Below are positions 1 to 8,004 of a stretch of DNA of 64,000 bases, one piece after another. Origin of the DNA: Planctomycetota bacterium (GTDB lineage: Bacteria > Planctomycetota > UBA1135 > GCA-002748355); the NCBI GenBank assembly GCA_002748355.1, contig PDSF01000029.1:1-64000 (forward strand), given 5' to 3'. A program made the translations under genes and the position numbers. Numbering within the stretch: the stretch's first letter is position 1; each line of letters begins with the position of its first letter. Under the pieces are notes generated by a model that did no database searches, had not been told where the DNA came from, and worked only from the letters and a program-made list of their open reading frames with translations.

Positions 1-9
1 CGCTTGCCT

Positions 10-68
10 GCCTCCGTCCGATCCGAACCGCCGCGACGGAGCAGAAGCGGCTCGGATCAGACGGAGGC
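10..68 (-). terminator. Hairpin, probable terminator of the gene fragment ending at 91
   Basis: Arms at 10-30 and 48-68 are complementary over about 21 bases with a few mismatches and close over a 17-base loop. The hairpin starts about 23 bases beyond the stop codon of a minus-strand reading frame at 91-93, which fits a transcription terminator. There is no clear U-tract on either side, so it could instead be a repeat element cut by the window edge. Confidence 0.4.
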
Positions 69-90
69 TCATCTATCGCTTATTCCAGGG

Positions 91-219
91 CTAGCACTGG
101 AGGCCGGTCCGGACGACGAACCCGATCGAGTCGAGGTTCGAGGGCCGTGCGCCTCCAACCTTGTCGACGAAGGGCTCCGGGAGCAGGAACTCCTGCCTCG
201 GAAAGGTCTTCGAACTATC
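91..219 (-). pseudogene. Possible 3' remnant of an unidentified gene
   Basis: A 42-codon minus-strand frame is open from just after an upstream stop (220-222) to a TAG at 91-93. It has no start codon of its own. Its composition is protein-like and it ends in a segment reading GFVVRTGLQC, loosely like the C-terminal GFRxxR end of formylglycine-generating-enzyme-like proteins. A strong hairpin follows it. I read it as the surviving end of a truncated or frameshifted gene; the family is not established. The rest of 1-357 shows no convincing gene. Confidence 0.25.
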
Positions 220-357
220 CTAGAGCCGCGGCCTAGAGCTGGCGCAAGCCGGGTGGCTCAAAGCTCATCCAAGACCTTATTCGAGGCGCCCCATTCAAGG
301 ATGGGATCAGGGCCGAGGACGCCGCGTGAATCTAATCGCCATCCACAACTCTTGATC

Positions 358-1935
358 TCACTTCTTGCCAGCGGCCCTCACCATACTGAGTCCAATTTTC
401 TTCACGATGGGGCTGTTGAGCGGCAGGGATTGCTTTGGACTGAGCCTTTTGACCCAATCTCGCGCCTTCTTCACTGCTTTGGCTTTCAGTCGACCCTCTG
501 TTGCCCTTGAGCGTCTTATCGAGGCCAACTGGGTCATGGCGTCTCCCGGGGGAACCCCAAAGATTGTGCTGCCAAACACATCCGAGTAAGCCACCCACGC
601 CCCCGAGCCGCCGCTAAACACCCATTGCCACAAGATTACGTTGCCAGCTAGCTCCGGATCATTCGGGATGGACTGCAGGGCAGCAACCCCATACGTAAAA
701 TTGTCGGGCGTAAGCTGATAGCTTCCAATTTGTAGAATATTGTCTGGCTGAAGAATGGCTGCGCTCCCGACCAAGGTGACCGGATCCGAACCATCGTCTC
801 TTCGAGCTGCGATCCACAGCTGCGCCGAAACATTAAGGGCGAATGGCGAGGCAAGAGCTTGGGAGGCGGCAATCGAGCACCCCACACCAAACGTGCTTTG
901 CCCAACGTATGCCCGTACCGGATTAGCTCTCCCCACGGTCACCGCCATAGGGCCTCCGCTTTGAGGTTTACCGTAGCGAAGCAAGGGCCTAAAGGTTCCA
1001 CCTAAAGAGCCATCAGGCCAGAGGATGCCATAACGCAACCCGGGAACAAGACGGACTCCCGTTGGTAGATTCACGGGAACGTACTTATCACCACCGCCAG
1101 GAAGAGATAGCGTAGCTGCAAGTTGCCCACTCTCAAACTCGAAGAGCCGACAGGGCCCCGGAGAACCGACCAACCAGAGTGGACCCAAAGAGTTCGTTGC
1201 CTGTTTATTTCGGATCCCAAACCCAACTGGAGGGTTCAGGTAGGGATTGCAGGCAATCGTTTGAACCCTCCAGGCGGCCCCATCGTGGAATATCCGAGGG
1301 TAGCTCAAGAGGCGCCCCAGCAATCGCGTTTGCCGAACCGCCACGCCCCCCTTCCCGGAGGGGAGCTCAAGTTCCATCATTTCGGCGTCCAGCAAGCGCG
1401 GAAGAGTCTGGCTGGTTGCGGCAACAGAGAACTGCGACGGCAAAGCGCCGCCGCCATTCCAATGAGCGTAGAGAATGCGCTTCCCCTTAAAGTCTAGGAT
1501 ATAAATGCGGGAGTCTACGCTGTTCCATACGATATCGATCGGGTCGATCATACCCCCGAGATCCACCGTAGAGCCGTTTTGGTACAGACCGACAGCAGGG
1601 GTATCCCGGCACTCCAGAACACAGACTTTTCCTGCCCCGTCCCCTGATGGATCCCAGCCGCACACAAGGAATCGTTTCGCAGTCTCTACTACCAGCGTAG
1701 CCTTCCCGTGCCACGAGAACGGAAGCTGGAGGCTGCCATCAGGAATGCCATCCTCAGCATGCTTCTGCCAGATAACCTGAGCGCTCTCGGCATCGGCCCT
1801 CAGAGAACCAGCTTCGCTCTGGTAGGAGTACCTCGCCCAAAGGGTGCGGGATCGCCGAACGGAGACAGCGTCGTACTGAGCGAGAAGAGTGTGCGCACTA
1901 ACGATAACGAAAGCTAACGATATGAGAATTCGCAT
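358..1935 (-). CDS. Secreted hypothetical protein, 525 aa
   Basis: I do not recognise a family. An N-terminal signal peptide (MRILISLAFVIVSAHTLLA, cut before QYDAV) favours the internal ATG at 1935 over the longer frame that opens at 1956. The middle contains segments such as the one around IDPIDIVWNSVDSRIYILDF that resemble beta-propeller or NHL-like blades. The last 50 residues are unusually basic and probably helical, with repeated K/R and no membrane segment. Its GC content looks clearly lower than that of genes to the right, by eye near 55 percent, which suggests an accessory origin. It lies just downstream of a small secreted ORF (1957-2232) on the same strand and probably shares its transcript. 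Confidence 0.7.
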   Translation of the reverse strand: MRILISLAFVIVSAHTLLAQYDAVSVRRSRTLWARYSYQSEAGSLRADAESAQVIWQKHAEDGIPDGSLQLPFSWHGKATLVVETAKRFLVCGWDPSGDGAGKVCVLECRDTPAVGLYQNGSTVDLGGMIDPIDIVWNSVDSRIYILDFKGKRILYAHWNGGGALPSQFSVAATSQTLPRLLDAEMMELELPSGKGGVAVRQTRLLGRLLSYPRIFHDGAAWRVQTIACNPYLNPPVGFGIRNKQATNSLGPLWLVGSPGPCRLFEFESGQLAATLSLPGGGDKYVPVNLPTGVRLVPGLRYGILWPDGSLGGTFRPLLRYGKPQSGGPMAVTVGRANPVRAYVGQSTFGVGCSIAASQALASPFALNVSAQLWIAARRDDGSDPVTLVGSAAILQPDNILQIGSYQLTPDNFTYGVAALQSIPNDPELAGNVILWQWVFSGGSGAWVAYSDVFGSTIFGVPPGDAMTQLASIRRSRATEGRLKAKAVKKARDWVKRLSPKQSLPLNSPIVKKIGLSMVRAAGKK

Positions 1936-1956
1936 TCGATAACCCCAAAAGAACAC

Positions 1957-2232
1957 TCAGGAATCAACGCAGACGGCCTCAAAGACGACCAAGAGCTTAT
2001 CCGAGCATGGCCCCAGACCGACTCTCAACGCTTCCACCGCACTACTAAAGTGATACTGAATAGCTTTGAAGCTTGGGGATCGCCCCACCGGAAGGACAAC
2101 CCCAGCCCTGAGCTCACATATCCCCTGCGGCAGATGGAACGATAACGAGCCCCCCCCATTGCCCGCAAAGAGAGAGGCAGGGAGTAAGGACAACGCGAAG
2201 AATGCCGCAAGAAGGAAGCGCTTAGTTGCCAC
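1957..2232 (-). CDS. Small secreted protein, about 91 aa
   Basis: The frame begins with a clear signal peptide: basic ATKR, then a run FLLAAFFALSLLPASLFAG, then a short mature part of about 65 residues with two cysteines. I chose the GTG at 2232 because it starts right at the basic n-region; an in-frame TTG at 2259 would add nine residues. The stop is about 21 bases before the preferred start of the 525-aa secreted gene, so the two are probably co-transcribed. No family is recognised. Confidence 0.45.
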   Translation of the reverse strand: MATKRFLLAAFFALSLLPASLFAGNGGGSLSFHLPQGICELRAGVVLPVGRSPSFKAIQYHFSSAVEALRVGLGPCSDKLLVVFEAVCVDS

Positions 2233-2239
2233 AGCGTGA

Positions 2240-2359
2240 TCAGGACCCAAGAAAGGCAAAAAAGTACGCAGTCACCTGTGTGACCAAAACTCCGCACAAG
2301 AGCAAAGCCATCAGGAGCATCAGCAGAACAACGTAAACTGCACCTGGCGGGTGAGGCAA
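2240..2359 (-). CDS. Possible 39-aa single-span membrane peptide
   Basis: A frame opening with TTG at 2359 (a later ATG lies at 2320) encodes a short head followed by about 30 strongly hydrophobic residues (VVLLMLLMALLLCGVLV and onward) and ends at TGA 2240-2242. The stop lies 8 bases before the GTG of the next small secreted ORF, an arrangement compatible with translational coupling. No Shine-Dalgarno sequence is obvious, and hydrophobic runs can arise by chance, so this is tentative. Confidence 0.25.
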   Translation of the reverse strand: MPHPPGAVYVVLLMLLMALLLCGVLVTQVTAYFFAFLGS

Positions 2360-2466
2360 GGCCCGAGGAAGGCGCTTCTACCGAAGCATATTCCGAAGTC
2401 CGATGCCTCGAACGGCTTAGCTGCGCAGACCACACGGCTCCCCCTGCACCACTAACGTCGCCTGGT

Positions 2467-2499
2467 CGGGGGGCTGGCCCTTGGGCGAGAGCCCCCCCG
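2467..2499 (-). terminator. GC-rich hairpin terminator after the metallophosphoesterase
   Basis: Complementary arms at 2468-2475 and 2490-2497 give a GGGGGGCT/AGCCCCCC stem with a 14-base loop. It lies immediately beyond the minus-strand stop codon at 2501-2503. There is no U-run, as is common in GC-rich genomes. Confidence 0.5.
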
Positions 2500-2500
2500 G

Positions 2501-3208
2501 CTAGTCCAGCGGCACGCAGCGCATGTCGGTGTAGTCGCAGGCAACGAGCAGGTATTCGACCCCTTCATGCACGCCGACAAAGCCGCTCTTATGGTCTTTT
2601 CCGTGCAGGTGCCCGTAGATGCAGCGTTCGATCCCGGCCTCCTGCAGCATCGGCACAAAGCCCGTCTCCAGTCCCCAGGAGTAGCGCGGCGGATAGTGGA
2701 TCATCGCCCAGCGGCGGTGCCACTGCTCGCGCTTCTTCTCCGAGTCCTGCAGCGAGAGCCGGAAGCGGCCGAGCTCGCGCTCATAGATCTTGCGGTCGGA
2801 ATCGCTGTAGGGGCGGCCTTCGCTACGCCCCGGCGGATTCCAGCCACGGGTCCCGACGATGCAGGTGCCGTCAGGCAGCACAAAGGAGTCGTAGTTGAGA
2901 ATCCGGATCGAGGGCGGCAGCGCCGCGCGCACCTTCTTGGGACCGCTCCACCAATGCGCATGGTTGCCCTTGATCATCAGCTTCTGCCCAGGAAGCGACT
3001 CGACGAAGTCGAGATCGGGTTTGACCTGGGCGAGGTCAATGGCCCAAGAGAGGTCGCCGCCCATCAGGACCCAATCGTCCTCACCGACATCGGCGCGCCA
3101 CTGCGACGCAATGCGCTCGGCATGGCCGGCCCACTTGTCGCCAAAGATGTCCATCGGTTTGTCGGAACCGAAGGAGAGGTGCAGGTCACTAATCGCAAAG
3201 AGCTTCAT
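2501..3208 (-). CDS. Calcineurin-like metallophosphoesterase (COG1768-type phosphohydrolase), 235 aa
   Basis: Cytosolic binuclear metallophosphoesterase; the physiological substrate is unknown. The N-terminus MKLFAISDLHLSFGSDKPMD carries the D-x-H metal motif (D8, H10). It is followed by GGDLSWA, GNHAHWW (the GNH motif with H in place of the usual D/E), a WAMIHYPP histidine and the final GHLHG. The start SDLHLSFGSDKPMDIFG and the overall length match the COG1768 predicted phosphohydrolases. I start it at the ATG at 3208. An upstream in-frame start at 3262 would add a pseudo-signal peptide, but it overlaps the divergent gene beginning at 3253 and would place this cytosolic-type enzyme outside the cell. 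A strong hairpin follows the stop. Confidence 0.85.
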   Translation of the reverse strand: MKLFAISDLHLSFGSDKPMDIFGDKWAGHAERIASQWRADVGEDDWVLMGGDLSWAIDLAQVKPDLDFVESLPGQKLMIKGNHAHWWSGPKKVRAALPPSIRILNYDSFVLPDGTCIVGTRGWNPPGRSEGRPYSDSDRKIYERELGRFRLSLQDSEKKREQWHRRWAMIHYPPRYSWGLETGFVPMLQEAGIERCIYGHLHGKDHKSGFVGVHEGVEYLLVACDYTDMRCVPLD

Positions 3209-3252
3209 CTGGCCCGAGGCATAAGATACGAACGCCAAGAGACAAGCAGAGA

Positions 3253-3879
3253 ATGCCCTCACTCCAAGAAAGCCTCCGAGAAGCCCCCCTGCCCGCCGCG
3301 CAGCTCCTGGAATTTGCCCTCGCTCTAGGGGCCTTCCTCGGCGAACGCCACGCCCTCGACGAGCATCGCGGCGACCTCAGCATCTCCAGCATCTTCCGGG
3401 AAGCAGATGGCAGCCTCAGCCTCGCCGCCGAACCACTCAGCCCACAGCAGCTCGAACGCGAAGGCGCCCTAGCACCGGAAGCCTGGGACGAAGATGGAGA
3501 GCCGCAGCTCGTCGCCACCCCACGCGCCGAAGTCTGGCAGGCCGGCATCCTCCTCTACCTCGCCATCTCCGGAGAGCATCCCTTCGACGAAGACGATCCC
3601 GAGCTGCGCCGCGACCTAGTCCAATACCAAGACCCAGCCCTACCCGGCAGCCTCCGCCCCGAACTCCCCCTCGAATGGGACCCCATCCTCTCCTGCTGCC
3701 TACACAAAGAGCCCCGCGAACGCTTCGCCAACGGCCTCGACCTCGAACGCGAACTACAACAACTCGCCGAGTCCGGCGGCAGCCCCCGCCGCCAAGCCCG
3801 CCAACTCAGCCCCAAGCGAATCGCCGCCCTAGCCCTCACCCTGATCGCAGCCCTCACGCTCTGGCTCCTACTCCGCTGA
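3253..3879 (+). CDS. Tail-anchored protein resembling a protein-kinase C-lobe (pseudokinase), 208 aa
   Basis: Residues about 35-170 follow the order of the C-lobe of a Hanks-type Ser/Thr kinase. HRGDLSISSIF stands where HRDLKPSNI is expected, LAPEAW where the APE motif is expected, and AEVWQAGILLYLAISGEHPF matches the D-x-W/Y-x-x-G helix-F region. DPILSCCLHKEPRERFANGLDL matches the final helices and the conserved arginine. The glycine loop, the VAIK lysine, the whole N-lobe and a DFG motif are missing, so catalysis is very unlikely. The last 20 residues (IAALALTLIAALTLWLLLR) form a C-terminal membrane anchor after a basic stretch, placing the domain in the cytoplasm. It is divergent from the metallophosphoesterase with about 44 bases between starts. 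A scaffold or regulatory role is inference. Confidence 0.6.
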   Translation: MPSLQESLREAPLPAAQLLEFALALGAFLGERHALDEHRGDLSISSIFREADGSLSLAAEPLSPQQLEREGALAPEAWDEDGEPQLVATPRAEVWQAGILLYLAISGEHPFDEDDPELRRDLVQYQDPALPGSLRPELPLEWDPILSCCLHKEPRERFANGLDLERELQQLAESGGSPRRQARQLSPKRIAALALTLIAALTLWLLLR

Positions 3880-3977
3880 AGCGCCAAGCGCTGCACGCGC
3901 AGCCAAGCGGAGGGCGAGCCCAGTTGATCAACTGACACCTTTCGCGATGGGAACGCGTGCTCTACCCGCGCAAGAAG

Positions 3978-4735
3978 GGGCGTGTGCAGCAGATCGCGAA
4001 TTCCAGTCGGTATCAGCCGGTTACGTTCGCAGTTGAGCTTTGTGATCTTGGCGGCCGCGAGGTAATCGGGATGGCTGGGGATAAAGCTCATATCCACGCC
4101 ATCAGCCCACTCGCCTGAGGCACAAAGCATGGTCTTTTTGCCGTCGATCTCGAGCCAGTAACTGCCGGCGGGGAGGCCGCTGACTCGAAGACGGAAGCGA
4201 TTCAGATTCCGGTAAAGGTATGAGTACAGGACCAGCTTTCGCGTGTCTTCGGAAAGAACCCAGGGCAGGCTCCTTGCCCGAGCGGGCTGGGGTGGATGCC
4301 ATCTCCGAGTAGCGGCGGGCTTTCCCCTGCAAGACTCCACTCACGGGTCTTGGCCCGCAGCGACGCCTGCGTGTCGACGAGAGAAGCAGCACCGACCGGG
4401 CCGATCCGGTCAGCCTCTCTAGCCTCCCCACCAGTGCCTTCATGTCACGCTGGAAGATCGCGAAGATCGCGTCATCCCAGTCCCGCACAGCGCCATCATT
4501 CATGCCGAGCATTACCAGTGCCAGTGTCGGCTCGAAGGCAGCGATGTCCGTGTCAAAACTCCTCAAGACATCGCCGGCTTCGTCCCCTGCGATACCTGCA
4601 TTCCAAAATCTGAGCTTCTGTTTCGGATAACGGCAAAAAAAGGTAATCCTCCAGGAGGCGAGTCCATCGGCAAGCGTGCGTGATACTGTCGCCGACCCAG
4701 GCGATACGCTGTTCGGATCCCAGCGGGAAACGCTT
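3978..4735 (-). pseudogene. Decayed second copy of the SGNH hydrolase gene at 6533-7832
   Basis: This segment aligns with 6713-7780, by eye at about 94 percent identity over the 285 bases checked. It lacks 187 bases at a CCGAGCG microhomology (junction 4278-4284; intact copies at 7013-7019 and 7200-7206). It lacks 124 bases at an imperfect repeat GTGTCGRCGA (junction 4371-4380; intact copies at 7293-7302 and 7417-7426). It has one extra A in an A6/A7 tract near 4635-4641. These three events account exactly for the length difference (758 versus 1068). Both ends of the gene, including the signal peptide and the C-terminal helical part, are missing, so it cannot make the enzyme. Confidence 0.88.
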
Positions 4736-5034
4736 CGGAGGACGAAAGGTAAAGAGACCTATTCACCGCAGCTCAGATCCTCAGGACCCTCAAGCACACG
4801 GAAGGAGAGTGATGTTTGCAGGCAGGGCTCTTCAACGGGCGCAACGACTCGGGTGCTACGGTTCGGGTTCCGCTGCTGGGTGTTGCCGGAGCCAAGAGTT
4901 CGCGACATGCCGGGCGAAAGCGGGCCCATTCTGTGGCTCGCTTCTCGCCCGCGCGACGTATCGGCGAGTAGCATGAGGGTGCTCCCAGTTCCTCTCAGCT
5001 CCACACCCTCTATTCGCCACGACTCAAGTCCCCC
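4736..5034. other. Intergenic, 299 bp, no supported gene
   Basis: The region lies between the decayed SGNH copy and the SRPBCC-dioxygenase gene. A minus-strand frame (4759-5049) has a protein-like look but no start context or recognisable family, so it is not called. No terminator or promoter stands out. Confidence 0.4.
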
Positions 5035-6423
5035 ATGCCTGAGATCCAAGTTTCGCGCCGCTTCTCCGCTTCCCCCGAACTTCTCTTCGCGGCCTGGATC
5101 GATCCAGAGCGGCTCCGGAGGTGGTTTGTGCCCGAGCCGGGAGGCGTGCTTGAGGACCTGTGCGTAGAGGCCGAGCTCGGTGGGCGGCTCCGCTTCGATT
5201 GGCGCCTTAGCGATGGGCGTGAGCTACATGCGCACGGGGTCTTGGACAAGCTGGCTCAGCCCTGGTCCTTGTCGATGCGCCTGCAGCTTGGGGGCGAGGC
5301 CTTGCCTCTCGAAGGTGACGAAGCTGGGCTGCCTCAAATCAAGATCGCTCTGCGGCCGGAGACCCCGCAGCTCACCGAACTGACTTTGACCCACCATGGG
5401 ATCAGCGAGGACGAGCTGGCCGGCTTTGAGGACTCGTGGAGCTTCCTCCTGAACGCTCTCGACAAGGAACTCTCCGAAGCCCAAGCCGACGAGCGTGACG
5501 CCTTCTTCAAGCGGGTGACTCGCGGCAATCTTCACCGCTCGCGCTTCGGCGGGCTCTGGCCGGACCTGCGCAATGCCGAGACTCTGCTTGAGGGCAAGCT
5601 TGAGTGCGGTCTGCTCGCTGCCAAAGATGAGCAGCTCTTCCGGCATTGGATCGAGAAGGGCTACGTGGTCCTTGAAGGCGCCGTTTCGCATAAAACCATC
5701 AATCGTTTTATGCGCGATTACGATCGCATCTGGGACGAGCGCAACGAGGAACTCTTTGTCGAATACTTCCAAGACGGCGAAGTGCTCTTCCACCCGATTG
5801 AGCCCCGCTTTCGCAAGGAGCCGCACAAGATCCTCGACTTCCATGGCTACAGCAAGGCGGCACGCCAGATGATCTGCAGTCGAGCGATCGTGAGCTTCCT
5901 CTCCAAGCTCTTCGAGCGCCCACCGATGGCTTTTCAGAGCCTGCTCTTCCTTTATGGCACCGAGCAGGAGATGCATCAGGACACGGCCTTTGTGCCGGTG
6001 AGCTCCCCCCTCGAGTTCGTGGGCTCCTGGATCGCGCTCGAAGATATTCAGCCGGGTACAGGGGAGCTGCAGTATTACGAAGGCAGCCACCGGCTCCCGG
6101 AGTTCCTCTGGGAAGGGCGATCTCGAACGATGCCGAAGGATAACACGGTCTTTACTCCCTTCTATGAACACGTGCGCGACCTGCCGCCAACGCTCGGTAT
6201 GGACCTGCGCAAGTTCACGCCCAAGAAGGGGGATGTCCTACTCTGGCATGCCGACCTGGTGCACGGCGGCGCCAAGAACCCGCAACCGAACAAGACGCGC
6301 AAGAGCTTCGTGACCCACTGGTGCCCCAAGGACGTCGACCCCGAATACAGCGAGACCTTGCGCTGGAGCGGAAAACTGCCGGCGATGAACGGCGCCTACT
6401 ACTGCCATAAGCGCCGCGGCTAA
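5035..6423 (+). CDS. SRPBCC (AHSA1-like) domain fused to a phytanoyl-CoA dioxygenase (PhyH) domain, 462 aa
   Basis: Residues 1-145 look like an AHSA1/START-type lipid-binding fold: FSASPELLFAAWIDPERLRRWFVPE near the start, then GGRLRFDWRLSDGRELHAHG. Residues about 195-440 are a PhyH-family Fe(II)/2-oxoglutarate dioxygenase: H314-x-D316 in MHQDTAF, the distal histidine H410 in WHADLVHGG, and a 2OG-binding arginine at R422 just after it. GTGELQYYEGSHRLP is the usual PhyH strand before the distal histidine. All three metal ligands are present, so the oxygenase is probably active; the hydrophobic substrate is unknown. The N-terminal domain might deliver it, which is inference. No Shine-Dalgarno sequence precedes the ATG. 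The gene sits between the two SGNH copies. Confidence 0.82.
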   Translation: MPEIQVSRRFSASPELLFAAWIDPERLRRWFVPEPGGVLEDLCVEAELGGRLRFDWRLSDGRELHAHGVLDKLAQPWSLSMRLQLGGEALPLEGDEAGLPQIKIALRPETPQLTELTLTHHGISEDELAGFEDSWSFLLNALDKELSEAQADERDAFFKRVTRGNLHRSRFGGLWPDLRNAETLLEGKLECGLLAAKDEQLFRHWIEKGYVVLEGAVSHKTINRFMRDYDRIWDERNEELFVEYFQDGEVLFHPIEPRFRKEPHKILDFHGYSKAARQMICSRAIVSFLSKLFERPPMAFQSLLFLYGTEQEMHQDTAFVPVSSPLEFVGSWIALEDIQPGTGELQYYEGSHRLPEFLWEGRSRTMPKDNTVFTPFYEHVRDLPPTLGMDLRKFTPKKGDVLLWHADLVHGGAKNPQPNKTRKSFVTHWCPKDVDPEYSETLRWSGKLPAMNGAYYCHKRRG

Positions 6424-6532
6424 AAACCTGGATGGTTAGGCAGAAAAGCGGAGTATCGGGCACGGCTAAGGAGGGGGCGAAGTTGCCGATCCGAAGACAA
6501 CGACGCGCAGCGCCTCGCCACGGGGGAACGCC

Positions 6533-7832
6533 TTAGTCGTACCTTACCAGGCGGTATTCGACGAGAGCGGGCCTGCGGAGAGTCTCGATTTCGGCGCGGA
6601 GTTGGGCGATGCGCTTCACCACGCCTTGGTGTTCGGCTTCGAGCCGTTTGAGCTTCTTGCGGTAGCCTTCGGCGCGCTCCGGGTCACGCTTCTCGAAATA
6701 CCTGATCAAAATGGGCGTGTGCAGCAGATCACGAATGCCAGTCCGTATCAGCCGGTTACGTTCGTAGTTGAGCTTTGTGATCTTGGCGGCCGCGAGGTAA
6801 TCGGGATGACTGGGAATAAGGCTCATATCGACGCCTTCCGCCCACTCGCCTGATGCGCAAAGCACGGTCTTTTTTCCGTCGATCTCAAGCCAGTAGCTGC
6901 CGGCGGGGAGGCCGCTGACTCGAAGACGGAAGCTATTCAGATTCCGGTAAAGGTACGAGTACAGGACTAGCTTTCGCGTGTCTTCGGAAAGAACCCAGGG
7001 CAGGCTCCTTGCCCGAGCGCGTATGCGGAATACACCGTTTTCTCGGTCAGCGAGCGTCACATCGACTGCCGACGCTTCGATCTTGCCGCGAGCTGCGAGA
7101 TCCACCGACAAGGAAGCGCGGATCGGGGGAGCCATAAACACCGGAGGTTTTCCTGGGACCCACTGGGAGCGCAAGACCTCAAGGCTGATAAAAGCACTAC
7201 CGAGCGGGCTGGGGTGGATACCATCCCCGAGTAGCGGCGGGCTTTCCCCTGCAAGCCTCCACTCACGGATCTTGGCCCGCAGCGACGCCTGCGTGTCGAC
7301 GAATCGTCGTGGTCCAGCGAGCTTGCGCAACCAGTCTCCATACCGGCCCAGGACCTGGTCATAGTGAGGCACGGGGCGCCCCTTCCTGTAGCTCGCACGC
7401 GCGATTTCGTCGAAGGGTGTCGGCGAGAGAATCAGCACCGACCGTGCCGATCCGGTCAGCTTCTCCAGCCCCCCCACCAGTGCCTTCGTGTCACGCTGGA
7501 AGACCGCGAAGATCGCATCATCCCAGTCCCGCACTGCGCCATCATTCATGCCGAGCATTACGAGTGCGAGTGTCGGCTCGAAGGCAGCGATGTCCGTGTC
7601 AAAACGCCTCAAAACATCGCCGGCTTTGTCCCCCGCGATGCCTGCATTCCAAAAGCTGATCTTCTGTTTCGGATAACGGCAAAAAAGGTAATCCTCCAGG
7701 AGGCGAGTCCATCGGCAAGCGTGCGTGATACTGTCGCCGACCCAGGCGATACGCTGTTCGGATCCCAGCGGGAAACGCTTTTTGAGCGGAGAGGCACGAG
7801 GCGAAGAGAAGAGCGGCAACGAGAAGCTTCAT
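6533..7832 (-). CDS. SGNH/GDSL-type hydrolase, signal peptide separated by a one-base frameshift
   Basis: The main frame (down to 6533) contains the SGNH blocks: VGDSIT with the catalytic serine, AGIAGDKAGD (block II), LGMNDG (block III) and DGIHPSPLG with the Asp-x-x-His pair. These are followed by a beta-rich domain and a C-terminal coiled coil (EGYRKKLKRLEAEHQG). This is the fold of esterases, deacetylases and GDSL lipases; the substrate is unknown. The ATG at 7832 begins a perfect signal peptide, MKLLVAALLFASCLSAQK, but in a different frame. Removing one A from the A5 run that follows would join it to RFPLGSEQRIAWVGDS. So the gene has a real frameshift, a sequencing error, or +1 frameshifting. 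Without it, a TTG at 7819 would give a cytosolic form. A decayed paralogue lies at 3978-4735. Confidence 0.8.
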
Positions 7833-8004
7833 ATGTCCCGCAGTCTAGCCCCGGCCACAGCCCAGAGGATGCCAAGGACGAGAACTCTCCCGGCCACCCC
7901 CTCAAGAAGAGTCGATGCCTGGGTGCGAGCCCTCTTGGCCGCGCAGGAACCGTGAAAACCCGTCATCGGATCAGCGATTTTTCAAGGTTCAGCAAAGGCG
8001 GCGC

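Noticed and set aside
4..510. 168-aa plus-strand ORF at the window start
   Set aside because: It crosses the hairpin and the end of the minus-strand secreted gene, and no domain is recognised.
4759..5049. 96-aa minus-strand ORF upstream of the dioxygenase gene
   Set aside because: It looks partly protein-like but has no start context, no repeat of known motifs and overlaps the dioxygenase start.
5224..6171. 315-aa minus-strand ORF
   Set aside because: Antisense of the dioxygenase fusion whose catalytic motifs are on the plus strand.
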